64,000 nucleotides of DNA from Hoplostethus atlanticus (Eukaryota; Chordata; Actinopteri; Trachichthyiformes; Trachichthyidae), in assembly GCA_034670405.1 (NCBI GenBank), contig JAXDDX010000018.1:4867501-4931500 (forward strand), read 5' to 3'. A program made the position numbers and the translations under genes. The notes beneath the pieces were generated by a model. It saw nothing but the letters and a program-made list of their open reading frames with translations. It had not been told where the DNA came from and made no database searches. Below are positions 20,180-32,626 of this stretch, one piece after another. Positions within the stretch are counted from its first letter, which is position 1. Each line of letters opens with the position of its first letter.

Positions 20180-20385
20180 ATAAATTTCAGCAGTGGGGTG
20201 GCCGAGAGGTTATAGATGGGTTTAACCGCCCAATGAACCCCCCTGCTGAAGTGTCCTTGGGCAAGACACTGAACCCCTGTCAGGTCTACAGGTGCTGTTC
20301 TGTAGCTTGACCCAGTGATCTGACCTCCCTGGAGGGGGGCAAGTAAAAAGAACATTTCCCTATGGGATCAATTAAAGTATCACAA
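20180..20385 (+). repeat. tRNA(Leu/Ser)-like SINE copy 2
   Basis: The most complete copy: an A-box-like head GGTGGCCGAGAGGTTA, a central CCTTGGGCAAGACACTGAAC word, and a 3' tail TCCCTATGGGATCAATTAAA. The related copies at 1300-1490 and 31088-31235 are in reverse orientation. The LINE-like tail suggests mobilisation by a partner LINE (inference). Confidence 0.65.
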
Positions 20386-21981
20386 TATTATTGTTTCTAT
20401 ACAATGTTGCCAGTAACAACATATACATAATGTAATGTATAAAGATGTATATCAGGAGCAACGCTGGAGCCTCAGGGTCCTGCCTCCCATCACACACACT
20501 CAGCGAGGTCAGGTTGCTTGTGGGAAGAAATATGATCCCAAAGGGTGGGGCTGCCCTGTGGATCATCTCGCACACTCTCATCCTATGAGTGCCTGTCATG
20601 TTTCTCATATGCGCTCCCATTCAGCTCAGTGTGGACTATCAGGGCTACTGTTGGACTTTTGAACACCTCGATATAGTCCCTCAGCTGTGGAGAGGGATAT
20701 GAAAGCTCACTGGCACTGTAGCCTCGTCAACCAATGTGGACAGCACCTATATTTACCAATGCATACCAGTAGTAAATCAAAAGTAGGCTACATAGGTTAG
20801 TGAATGACTTCTGAACTATTTAATGAAACATGGGGAAGTCTTTGGAAAGTGAGCTTGCAGGTGCAACACGATGTCAAGGAGGCACAAATCACTTGTCAGG
20901 AGGATCCAAGTTATGTGCCCTTCAGGAGAATCTGTTTGCTGTTGGGACACTTCCAGCGTGGGAGTCCATGAAATGACAACCGCCTCACTGCACTGATACG
21001 CCATCACTGCAATACCACCACAGCAGAAATCATACCAATTACTTTCTTCAACACAGATGAGCGAAGATTCACAAGGCTGTCGTTTTTACTTTTACCCTCA
21101 AACAATCAAAAAAAAAGAGGTCGGTGACGAGGAGTCCTTACCTTAATCATTTTCTTCTTCATCAGTTGCTGAAGATCAACTTTTGACTGGAAAGTATAGA
21201 TCTGACTTTTATAATACTTTATTTGATCTTTACAAGATTTCACCCTTCAATTATTGATGGTTAATCGGTTTGGAAACAAAAGGTAAGTTAACAAAGAATA
21301 TGTGCACTCTGACTTTGTGAGGATGGATTTGCCTTTGAAAGAATTTTGTTATTGTGTGTATGAAGAATTATGTATTATCTAACTATCATACAATCTGATA
21401 TAAAACACTATGGAAGTCAACTAGGAAGATTGGGAAGGTAAGACAAGCTCTTCTATAAATGTACACAAAGAGGACACGACTAGAAACCAAGCTAGAAACC
21501 AGACTGAAATAAAAAACACAATCACTGCAAATTTCTATGAGTGTTGAGGACCTGGGTGCGTTGGCCCAGATAGTTTGTCCCTGTGGACATAATGGCCTTG
21601 TTCCAACAAATTAAGTGAGTAGCTCTAGGGGATGTAACGGGACCGAGAAACCTCTGAGTATGGAAATCATTTTTGATGATTTCAGAGCAAACATCTCGTA
21701 GTTAGTCACTCAGCGCTTTTATTGTGGAGGCTGGAGAGTCGTACAGAGCTCAATCACAGTAGAACCATCTACTTGAGATTACTTTTGTAAGTACTTGTAT
21801 TACTGTTACAATTTGTTTTTTTCATTCTCCTGTACTGTGCACTTCTCAGAAAAGATATATTATTAGTAGTAGTAGTAGTAGAAGTAGTATTGTTCTTGTT
21901 CTTGTTATTGTTGTGTACTTGTGAAAGATGGAGAGTCTTCTGTGGGAAGGCCAACACAGAGATGAGTCTCCCTCATGTTGT

Positions 21982-22106
21982 GTGCCTGGTTAGCTCAGTC
22001 AGTAGAGCGTGAGCCTCTCAGTCTCAGGGTTGATGGTTCATGCCCCACATAGCCTTAGCTTAGCTTTGGATAAAACGTGCCTGCGGATTGATTGTAATGT
22101 ACTACA
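21982..22106 (+). repeat. tRNA(Lys)-derived SINE copy 1
   Basis: The head reads like tRNA-Lys (GGTTAGCTCAGTCAGTAGAG) with a decayed B box (TGGTTCATGCCCC). It is followed by GCTTTGGATAAAA and TTGTAATGTA, the tail found in many teleost SINEs. A better copy lies at 61869-62003. It is not a functional tRNA: the acceptor stem is broken. Confidence 0.7.
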
Positions 22107-22549
22107 TGTTGTTCCTATTTTACAAATTTACACCTGTAATTTCATCCTTGCATCTCAGTCATGGAGAGATGAACGAGGGAGGGGCTGAAAGAGAGGGGGG
22201 TGTCAGTTAGGGGCAGGGGACTGGGGAGAAGCAGGGCTGCCTACACTTGTCTTTCAATGAGTACACGTTTAGACGCTAATTGCCTGAGCACACGGTAAAA
22301 CATATTAATCAATAAAACCCTTTTTGTTCTGTGGATTGTTTTCGATCGTATTATAGTCTAGTCTATAGTCTTTTTTTTTACGTTTTGCTTTTGGTCCTTA
22401 AATTATTTCCAAGCCTAAAGATGTATGATTGTGAGCCAATGCTCCAATATGGGTTATAGCTACAGAGCACAATGTTTAAATGTTTTTATTTTCTGTTGAA
22501 TTCACAGCCTGTTTACACAAAACTTCAAATTCATCTTCAGCAAGCCATT

Positions 22550-23984
22550 ATGAAATGGGAGAAGTTAAAACCTCCAGAGCCGGAGGATCCAATGTGCTGC
22601 TGTGAGTGTGACGCCTCTCAATGTGGATGTTGCTGTGATGATCTGGATGAAGCCTGTAACAGGTAACAAGGGGTTAGAGAAAAGGATCATAGGGAGATTG
22701 AATTAACCACATTCATAACTATTATAACGCCTCCTCTCCACTCACTCTTGACCTTCTGTCTTTGCTAGGTGGCTCAAAGGAAAGCCTGAGAAAATGGGAT
22801 GTCAGTCACCTGTGGTTGGGGCCATGATTGACAAGCTGGAGCTCTCTATGATCCCAGCGTTGGTGCTGCTGCCTCTGCTACTGCGAGTGGCAGCACTGCA
22901 CTTCCTGCTGGGTATAGTCACTCTGACAGCTCTGCCTAGCATGGTGCTGTGGTACTACTATGCCACGCATCGAAAGAAGAGACGCACCCTTTTCTTCCTT
23001 ACCCTTTCACTCTACTCTCTGGCCTACATGTATTATCTCTTCATCACAGAGATCTTACCTCGTGGCAATGTAAGTCAACTGCAGGTATCTACTGTGACCA
23101 CTGGGATGATTCTCACTATTGTCTTTCTTATTCACACCAAGAGGGGCCCAGGCTTTGTGAGGGCCGTAGCTGAGGCACACAGTCAGAGCCAAGAGCCTAA
23201 TAAAGACTCTGATCACCTTAATGGATCTAACTGTCCAGCGGCGTCCACCTCAGCCAGAGCAGTGGAGCCCCAGACAGAGGCCCTGACTGCAAAAGGGAGC
23301 AGGTGTCCTGTGTGCAAAATGATGCGTCCACCGCGGGCGGGACATTGTCGAACCTGTGGATCCTGTGTCCAGCGTCTGGACCACCACTGTATCTGGTGGG
23401 TCAGATTAAATACCTGTATCCATCTGCTGTGCGGTAATAATGTTAACAGATCATACAGGAAAATATGAAGGATTTAGATAACTGTATTATATTTACAGCA
23501 ACAAATATGTCTTATTTCTTTCCACAATAAGGAAATAGGGAAAACTCTGGGGAATCCTATATCCTATATCCTATATTTGTAGGAGTTTACCATTAAACCA
23601 TTACACACTCAACAGCCAGTTTATTAGCTACTTTATTAAGTACGCACATCTAATACCTGCCCATTATTTGCTCATTGCATCCTGTTTGCTTGCACAGTTT
23701 GTTCATTTCACCTCTCTCATCAACAAGCTGTTTTTGCCCAGGACGGCCGCTGAACGATTACCATTTTGAGCAAACACTAGAAATGGGGGTGACTTAGGAA
23801 GTGAACATGTCAGCTTTAAATTAAGAGAAATGCAGGTCCAGTCCTACCGCTACATCACGTCCTATAATATCAACATAGAAGAGACTTTACAGGATATACA
23901 ATCAATTATCTTATCTTTATCTTTATCTCATAGACACACTATACGGTAGAAATGGATGATTTTGGGTCTGACTGGTACAATGTC

Positions 23985-24021
<37 letters not shown>

Positions 24022-24679
24022 GTGTGTGTATGTGGTGAGGTACTGTAGGATAAACAGCTGTGTTGGACAGGCCAACCACCGCAGTTTCCTGCTGACCCTC
24101 TTGGTGTTCTTGTTGACGTCCCTGTATGGGATCAGTCTGGTGCTTCACAGCCTGTGTCCTCGACAGTACCTGGTCACTGCTCTGTTCTACTGTCCCGGGG
24201 TCTACAATCAGTATAGGTACATTCCCCTCACATGTATTCTTTCTCTGGCACCGCCACAAGGTAAATAAAATAAATATTGATCATGAAATCCAACCTATCT
24301 GGGTTGCCTAGGTTTGAGCCACTTCAATGAAGCGAAACACTACTTTGAAATTGTAAAACACCCATCAAATGTTCAAATGTAATTATATTTCAACTATATT
24401 TACAGCACAGCACTTTGCTTCACCTGTGCCTGGTATAGCGGTATTGTCACCGGTGGATTGCTACACATATTGGTGTTACAAGTTATCAATATCAGCTACA
24501 ACGTGACAGAGCGGGAGGCGCAACTTGCTCTGCGGAACAACACTGGCCAGAGCCGTCTGTATGGACTCGTCATCGACACAGGACAGTACTCACGCGGTTT
24601 CTACCAGAACTGGGTGGAATTCCTCACCATGGCGGATACCTCGGCCGGCCCTCGCTCCAGCCTCACTGACTTGGTGTAA
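22550..24679 (+). CDS. zdhhc23: Palmitoyltransferase ZDHHC23
   Basis: DHHC-family S-acyltransferase; the mammalian protein (also called NIDD) binds nNOS and palmitoylates membrane proteins. Four coding exons: 22550-22662, 22769-23395, 24049-24216, 24406-24679; 1182 nt, 393 residues (human 409). The N terminus is Cys-rich (MCCCEC, then CGCCCDD), as in human. Hydrophobic spans lie near 66-100, 110-130 and 140-156. The cysteine-rich domain starts RCPVCK and the catalytic DHHC is at 242-245, its following Trp codon split by the exon 2/3 junction. Two more spans surround YGISLVL and the [13 protein letters not shown] region. The C terminus is TDLV, comparable to the EDIV PDZ ligand of the human protein. 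The first ATG lies 43 nt into the exon with A at -3. Confidence 0.95.
23989..24029 (+). repeat. (GT)16 tract next to a zdhhc23 acceptor
   Basis: Sixteen GT units (23989-24020) and a TGTGTGTGTA tail end 18 bp before the AG acceptor at 24047-24048. The usual pyrimidine tract is missing there. See findings. Confidence 0.9.
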
Positions 24680-24907
24680 CCTAGGCTCAACACCGTTATA
24701 TCTCGCCCTCAGTATTAACTGGTGGGACACACAGAGAGAGTTTGCCTACAGGGATCAATGAAGTGTCATGTTGTTATTTTAATTAATATTAGTGAATATA
24801 GCACAATTAAAGAAATCAATTTTTTTTAAATTTCTAAATGGAAATGATTCAGCACAACTAAAATCAATAGATGTCACAGAACTTTTGATTGTATTTTATC
24901 ATTTATT

Positions 24908-24913
24908 ATTAAA
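24908..24913 (+). terminator. zdhhc23: Candidate zdhhc23 poly(A) signal
   Basis: ATTAAA, a common variant signal, lies 229 bp after the stop. Another ATTAAA occurs near 24805. Neither can be preferred from sequence alone. Confidence 0.35.
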
Positions 24914-27900
24914 GCTACACAGTAAATGTGGACATCTTTCTCCTGACTTTCAGCATAACAGATATATATGTATATGTCTGATGTTGCACGAAGCTTGTTG
25001 TCATTTGCCATGTATGACACTTGAATCAATGTAAAACAAGTTGCAGGGGAATATCAAGGTGCTAGCAATATTGACAGTATAAAGATATACACATTGATAC
25101 ATGACACCTTTGTCTTGAATTTTGTAGTGCATTTTGTAAGCTGCCGGCATAAAGCTGTTAATATATCAGATCTGATCTCATTCTTTCATCCACCCACATG
25201 CAGGCGGGTTCTGTTACAGGTATAGTTCAGCTGCAATAGTCCATATTTACTATACCTGCAGCAAATGAATATTCTTGCTGAATTTGATTGGATTATTTTT
25301 GAATTTATGTCAGTAAAAAAGAGAAAAAAGATCAGTCAATCTGAAATGAATGAGAGATGATGAGATGGGGATAAAGAAAAATAGAGGGTTTTTTTACTTG
25401 ACGTGGCTGACGTGCTCAGCTCAATTTTTCTTCTACATGTGACTTGACTGATAGAGTGCATTACAGTATTTTCACCACTTTCTATAAATCAAATCAAATA
25501 ATCAAATAAAGTATTACTCATTGTGTACCCAGTCATAACACTGACACAAACAAACAGAGAACTGTGTGTGTCTCCTGTGAGCCAATGCTGCAGCATTATA
25601 CCTCTTGGAGTGGGTTAAGTCATCTCTTATTTTTCTAACTTACTGCAATCCCCCTTTTCCTGTATTTGCTTCATATTCTGCTCTCCAATCCTCCACATTA
25701 TTGATTTTTTTTATCTAATGGTTTTTGCCCATTTCTTACTCGTGGCACAACTGGTTCTCCTATTACACTTCTCTGGTAAGACCCACAAACTGGGAGACAT
25801 GCATGAGACATATACTTATACATATACTATACTAAATATACTTATTTTCTCTATATGCTTTATTGAAGATATACTATATGCTGTTTATTTAATTATATAG
25901 AGATGAAGGCCACGTAGGGCACAGACCACTCCACCACTTTAATGTTCAATATTTGTTATTAGTAAATTATTATTAGTAAAACTCTATTCTGTCTTGTGCT
26001 AGGCTAGTTGACATAATAAACTACGCATGGTCTCCACTAATGTCAGGACTCCATTCTCTCATCCTATGCACTTCCCATTACCTTTAGAGATTATGTCCTC
26101 TCGTACAAACATTAGCAATCAAGCTAGTCTAGCACTTCAAGCTGTCTAGGATGGCTGCTGTGACAATTATTTGCTTGCTTAGCTTTCAACATGTGTTGTA
26201 AAAAAAAATATATTTTTTTTAATCTAATTTTGAGCAGTTGTAAATCTAGTATAGTCTTACTGTAAACCAAGCTTACGTTTTACCTACCCTACATGTCAAG
26301 TCCAGTAAGAATTGTAGTTATTGGTATAGATTTTCCTGGCTTCATTTCGAATGAAGTGCTGCTATTTGATGACAACTTATTTTTCTCACAAAATCTGAAT
26401 TTGAAGGTCCATATGAATGTCATACTTCTTTCCATTTAATCAATATCACCTTGGCCTAGTTGACCTCATTACAGCCTTTCAAGTGTGACACCATGAATGG
26501 TAACTAGCTGACACATGTTGGCAGCCTACTTTGCCAATGTTCAGCCACCATATCTTTGCTGATGTCAATCCAAGCAGTCACAAGTTTTCATTTCAGTATC
26601 AGCCTGGGTAGCACAAGGCCTCCCTAAATTTTGGCAGGTGGAGGAATGTCACTGGCCATGGCTTATGAAATGGGATTTAGAAGTCTTAATGGGAAGCATT
26701 GATGATGGGTATAATAATCTAGGCAGGTCATTCATCTGAACAGTTTTCACTGCCCCCAGGATGGAGAGGAGCAACAGTCAAGTTCATTTCTAATTTGTAA
26801 TCGTTCATTTTATAGAGTCTGTCTATAGATGAGGGGGTTTCAGTATTGAGATACTTTATGCCCCCCACAGGCCATCAGAAGCACTTTATAGCTTTCCCAG
26901 GCCACTGATGTCTCATGGGGATCTTGTCAGATAACTGCTAGTTAGTTCACGGCGCAGCATCAGCTGCAGAGCGAAAAGGGGGCATCTGAAATTAGAGGTT
27001 GGACATGTTGTTTGCCATAGATTTATACTGGATCTAGACATGATGAAATAGTGACAGGGTGTGTGGGTTTATTGCCCTTCAAACTCCCCTGTAAACCATA
27101 GTGTCAGATTAAACAGAAGTTTAATCAGCCTGTTAAGTCTATTTAGTGCCTCAAAATAGTAGGCTATCAAATACGTCTGTAAGCCTGACCTCATGTGGCA
27201 GCTTCTGAGAGAGCAAGTCTATCTCTATCTCTAACCATACTGAAATAGATATTCCTTAAAATCTGCAACTGCAAACAACTGCAATGTACTTCCATGTTGC
27301 ACCTCCATTTTCTAATTCCCCTAGGTTATAACTCTGAACATGCCCTAACTGTCTCTGCCTCAAAATTACCCTTGTTCTTCTCATCTCACTATAATTTCCC
27401 ATGTGAATAGCCAATCTAGAGCCTATAATATCTTTATCATTTTGATTATTTTAATTATTGTTGTCAGCTTTATTATTTCTCATAAATGACGAATGAAATG
27501 ATGAAATAAAAATATATTTCCCATGGCAAAATATGTGGGCATCAGGAGCCAAATTCAGATGATTTATTTATTGGACACTTCACCCCTATATACCAGTACA
27601 AATCAAATCAAATTGATTCAAGAAAATATTCAGATTTGTGTTTTCTTTGGTTTATTGAGTAGTATTTAATTAAGATAAAAGTGCATAACAGTTCAATTAT
27701 TGTTTAACAGATTGTTTAACCTTATTGGAATTTTTGTTAAACTGCCACGATCCTTCCTTGTATTTAACAAGACAGGATGATCATGATTGGCTGTCTCCCG
27801 ACTGCACACTCTCATATTAATGTGCCTGTCTTCTTCTCCAGATGAGTATTCAATCTTTAACCAACTAGTTTAACAGTGTGACTGGCTGATCACCAATCTG

Positions 27901-28338
27901 ATCACCGATGGTTCCTGTAGCTCCTCACTGCTAGTCAGTGTGACAGATGCTGTGTTTTCCTGCAATAGTTTGTTGTGAGGTAACGCCAAACTGCTCTCTC
28001 ACCTCATATTGAGTGATGCTCGCTCGCCCGTTGTTACAGTCTTGTCAGTGTGTGTAAACTTTGCAACTGCAGTGGCTAAAATATTTTTTAGTTTTAGTTC
28101 CAACTAGCTTTATCCAGCGAAGCAGTTTTGAGTAACTGGTGTAGAATTTATTATGTTTGGACAATGCTAATGGAACATGTCGGCTAACTATGTTGCTATG
28201 TTACTATGTTATGATACTGAAAGACAGCTAGCCTACCAGAGCGTAGTGGATCTATTCTTGTTGGCATATTGGGTGAATGCTGTGGTTATCCTGATTATTC
28301 CAGGACTGTTCAACTACAGCAACAGTTGATGCTGCACA

Positions 28339-28502
<164 letters not shown>

Positions 28503-29786
28503 TATGTATGGATGTATGTTTGTGCAGGCATACATGCCTTTGGCAGGACAGATGTCTGCATGGAGTCATCTGATTGCTTTTGGCAATGGGGCCCTCACCA
28601 AAGTATTTATGCAGATAGATAGATAGATATTTGTGTCTGTAGTGATGTATTGTTAACAGTCAAAAGTGGTTAGTGTGGGTAGTGTGAAGTTTCTGTATTA
28701 AAACTGTTCAAAAGATTCAGGATTCAAGATCGCAACTCATTTCATAAATGCGCCAAAATGTAACGACATTGTTTCAATCCCACATGGGATCTTTTGAACC
28801 ATAACATTTCTAACATAGGACTTTTAGTTAGTTTTAGATTTTCTACATGTAGAGAGAAAGCTGCATGATGCCCTAACTAATAAAACTATATTCTCATTGT
28901 AAATAATGATTTCCTATAATTAATATATATATTAATTAATTAATATACTTCTATACAATTCTACAATTGTTGTGAAAATTAACAAATCCCATGGATCTCT
29001 ACAGTTGATTATGATGTTTTCGTTCGATGTAGTGGAGGGGCTGGGTGTATGCAAGTTAGCTGGGAAGAATTGCATATTTTATTATTTTTATGTGGTTTGC
29101 AGATATGAGAAAATAATTTTGTGTCTGAATAATATAGTCTATATATAAAATGTTGATTTCTCAGTAATAAGAACAGCAGCTGGCCTGCCTGTTTAAACTG
29201 GCATGGTATGTAGGCTGGAGGAGTGTCTGTAACATGTATCTGCCTGTACCTGACTCCATTGATCTATATCTCTAGCTGAGTACATTACTTGGCCTCTTCT
29301 TCATCACTCCTGCATTCAGACTTTGCTATGCAGTAGGAAAGGTAGCCCCCAGCAAGTTGAGAGCTTGCGAGCACTGTGACCAACTAACTCAGGTCAAGAT
29401 AGCTAATGACAATAGAATTACAGACAAACGGACCATTTTGGAAAGGTTTTTCACACTGTACTTCAGACCCATCACGTTTATACAGAACCAACCTTGCTGT
29501 AATCATTTGAATCTGTACCTACAATTTTTTAAAGTCATGTAACACCAAGCTAGCTGGAGTGTCAATTATCAAATTTTGCAGATTGTTGGATAACTGTTCA
29601 ATTTTGTGGTACCACACCAATGTATTTTTTTACACACACACTTAAATTCTACACCTGTCTGTAACTTCCTGATGCCAGTCTCTCTCATTCTGTTCCTAAC
29701 AACTATTCCACTTGATTTTGGCCGCTTTCTTTCAGTATTTTTGTTTTCACGAGGCAGGACAACACTAGAATGAATTAAAGGTTTAA

Positions 29787-31066
29787 TCATAAGGTAGACA
29801 ATGGAGGGGAAGCCAGGTATCCTCTTGATTTCTGAGCTTGATGAAGCCAGCTGCCAAAGGATGTGTTCTCCTGGGGTATATGGGGATGGGATAACCTAAG
29901 CTGACCTGCTGAGTAGAGGGTTTGGGGTGACTTTGGGCTGGCGAGAGTTTCCGAGGTTTGTAGGTAGGTCATCACCTCTTGGACTGGTTGTCCCAGAGAG
30001 CTGAAGGGTGTGGTCTGGGATGCTGTAGAAGGGGTACCTTGAGAACCAACTCGAAATGTAACAGGGTAGGATTCAGGATGCATCAGTGGATCTAAGGGTG
30101 GAGAAAGAGAAGGGCTGGGGAGTGGAACAAGTAGACTGATGTCTCCAAGCTGGTAAAGCTGGTAAGTTTGATCTGTCTGGACATGGTGTGATGGATTTAG
30201 TTTGAACTTGTTATGTGAGGATGTTCTGGAGCTAAGAGGATTAGGCCGGACAGAGGTTAGCTGATGGACCATATATGTTTAACCAATGGAGAGGAGTCTA
30301 GTAACGGTATAGTGGTTAAGGGTCACCATTGGATGATTGCGCTGGTGAGGTCCTGCAGGAGTGGCTGTCATTTGGCAGCAGGAAGAAAGAGAAAAGGCAC
30401 CAGAGAAAGATGGGGTAGCTTGAAAAGGGAGCCTGAGAGGAGGCTGGGATAGCTGGAGGGGGCAGGGGGGTCCGAGGACTTGCACTGTTTGATTGCAGGG
30501 TGGCCACCGCTGGTAGAGGGAGGAGAGCCTGAGGAGGTCAGTGCAGCTAGGAAGTTGTGTCCCATAGATATGCAAAATGATAGACGTAAAAGGACCGAGG
30601 GAAGACTGCTTGGCTAAAAGCTTGGATATGAGCTACTACTGACAGATTGACCAGGAAGAGAAAGTCAATACTTTAGGGAATAGGGGACAGCCAACCTAAA
30701 AGGCTTCTCGACCTTCTGTCCGTCCTTGGACTCAAGAGCTGTTAACATTGCTGGGTGGTTCTGTTGAGGGAATCAGCATAGTACTGGGAAAGCCTGCCCT
30801 TGTCTTCCATCTCCTTGAAATCCCTCAATGGTAGAGTGTGTTCTGCAGCTTGGTCGCTGTCCAGTTGCTGACAGAGGGACAGTTGAACCTGATAGCAGGG
30901 AACAGGATGTTTCAACCTGCTCATTTACCAGGAATTTGGGGAACCCATGAGGACCAAAGAGACAGGCTCTTCTGCGGGGAGCACATGGCCCTACAACAGA
31001 GCCGTCCATATGTGTACATTGGCTAAAGCTGGGGACACACCAAGACCAGCAACTGGTTGGAAACAA
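29787..31066 (-). other. Unassigned GC-richer block with open frames
   Basis: The minus strand holds three neighbouring open frames: 161 codons at 29787-30272 (Pro/Ser/Thr/Gln-rich, e.g. LVPLPSPSLSPPLDPL), 98 codons at 30279-30575 and 97 codons at 30773-31066. Base composition is higher in G+C than the flanks. No domain, signal peptide or clear splice sites are recognised. It could be a decayed transposon, a lost gene or a lncRNA. Not called as a gene. Confidence 0.3.
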
Positions 31067-31087
31067 TACTAATGTGTTTCTTCACTG

Positions 31088-31235
31088 CGCCCTGTAGGGA
31101 AATTCTCTTTTTGCTTGCCCCCCTTCACAGGGTCAGTTACAGAACAACGCCCCTGGAGCTGCTAGGATTTCAATGTCTTGCTGTGGGACTCTTCAGCAGG
31201 GTGAATGCTTGCCAACACGGGCAAAGAACTCACCA
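31088..31235 (-). repeat. tRNA(Leu/Ser)-like SINE copy 3, truncated
   Basis: It shares AGGGAAATTCTCTTTTTGCT, the CTTCAGCAGGG word and CTTGCCAACA with copy 1. The tRNA-like head is missing or too decayed to see. Confidence 0.55.
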
Positions 31236-32368
31236 GAACCGTCGGAAGCATTGAATTTCAGATCCCTCATGGACGATGGTGTATAGAAGTTTTCTAAATC
31301 TTTTGAAGTTTCAAAAGTCAGATAAAAGGTGCTTGTAAAGTATGTAGCTCTTTGTGCAACAGCAAAAATAAACTGGAAATGTTTGATTGTAGGAGCTTAC
31401 ATGCTTTGGTGATCTGTGAAATGGATATCAGGTTTGATTACTGCAAGAGCGCATTAGCTGGCTTTCGTGAGTAGCTGAAGGGATTGAGTGTATACAGTGC
31501 TATCCTCCTCCTGAACTTCAGTTAATCACTTATCCATTTCAGCTAATGTCAGTATCAGAGTTACGTTAAACAGGAAAGAGGATGGAGAAGCATTACAGAT
31601 TCTAAATCCACGCAAGGTACAATACACAGACAGTTCCCCAAGAAAGCATTCACATGCACCACCTGAGAGCCCTGAGGAGGAATCTGACTCTCCCTGAAAT
31701 GTGTTGCACTGTTTTTTAATTTCAATTACACAACAAGTATATCTCAAATACACAGCTTCAGTACCATTTCAAATAGAAATAATGTCGGTGAGAATGTTCT
31801 GTAAAAGACATGACAGCACACACACTCAAGCACCCAAGCATGACACACACAAATGCACAAAGGGCATGTGTGTTACAGTGGTCTGTCTATTTACTGTTGT
31901 AACTGCTGACAAGTGAATTTGATTCTCCGGTGTCTGCCCGCAGAAAGCACTGGAGGGCAGCCGCTGCTTTGTTTATCACTTTGTATTGCTGTTATTCATT
32001 TTTTCAGTTTTGCGTTGAAGTACTTCAAAGCCCCAATTCATAAATGAATTACCAAATAACGTGGATACATTATGAAAATATACTGAACACGCTCTGTGAC
32101 AGACAGGGTATTATATCTTGTTACGCAGGTTATGCTGAATCTCTGCATTGTTTCTCCTGATAAATTCCTTCGACTGTGATTTGATTTCGACAAGAATTGT
32201 GTTGGCTGTTCTGTCTTACACTATTTTGGTTTAAAATGGAGAGCATACATTCACTTCTCTCAGGGTAGATTGAATTCTGCCCCAGCTGGGATACAAGTTC
32301 ACCTGTTTGCTGTGGTAGGTGTGGTTTTTGGAAACTCTTCTCATGTTTGAACCCATCCTAGCTCCAGG

Positions 32369-32371
<3 letters not shown>

Positions 32372-32424
<53 letters not shown>
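32372..32424. repeat. (GT)n-(GA)n compound microsatellite
   Basis: GT units pass into GA units about 100 bp upstream of the lipocalin TATA box. Confidence 0.9.
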
Positions 32425-32525
32425 CACACAGAGAGTGTGTGTGTGGATCTACAGGAGTGTGTGAGATGTGTGCTTGTTGGGAGGGAAAAGGTTACAACAG
32501 GACTTTAGGCAGCCTCACTCTCCAC

Positions 32526-32533
32526 TATATAAA
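32526..32533 (+). promoter_or_regulatory. TATA box of the lipocalin gene
   Basis: TATATAAA followed by GG lies 94 bp before the lipocalin ATG, which puts a likely TSS near 32556-32562 and gives a short 5' UTR. This fits a tissue-restricted, highly expressed secreted-protein gene. Confidence 0.7.
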
Positions 32534-32626
32534 GGGATGTCAGGCAGAAATTAGACAGATATCCAGATCTTCATCCACGCTCACCTCCATCATCATTTCT
32601 GAGATTAATCCTGCTTCTCAGTAGCT

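Larger units (their letters stand above)
19200..22500. other. Intergenic, atp6v1a to zdhhc23
   Basis: Apart from the two SINEs, the CTCF-like site and GTA/TAG runs near 21860, no gene is recognised. The zdhhc23 5' UTR exon should lie here because the coding exon follows an acceptor (TTCACAG at 22501-22507); I cannot place it. Confidence 0.5.
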
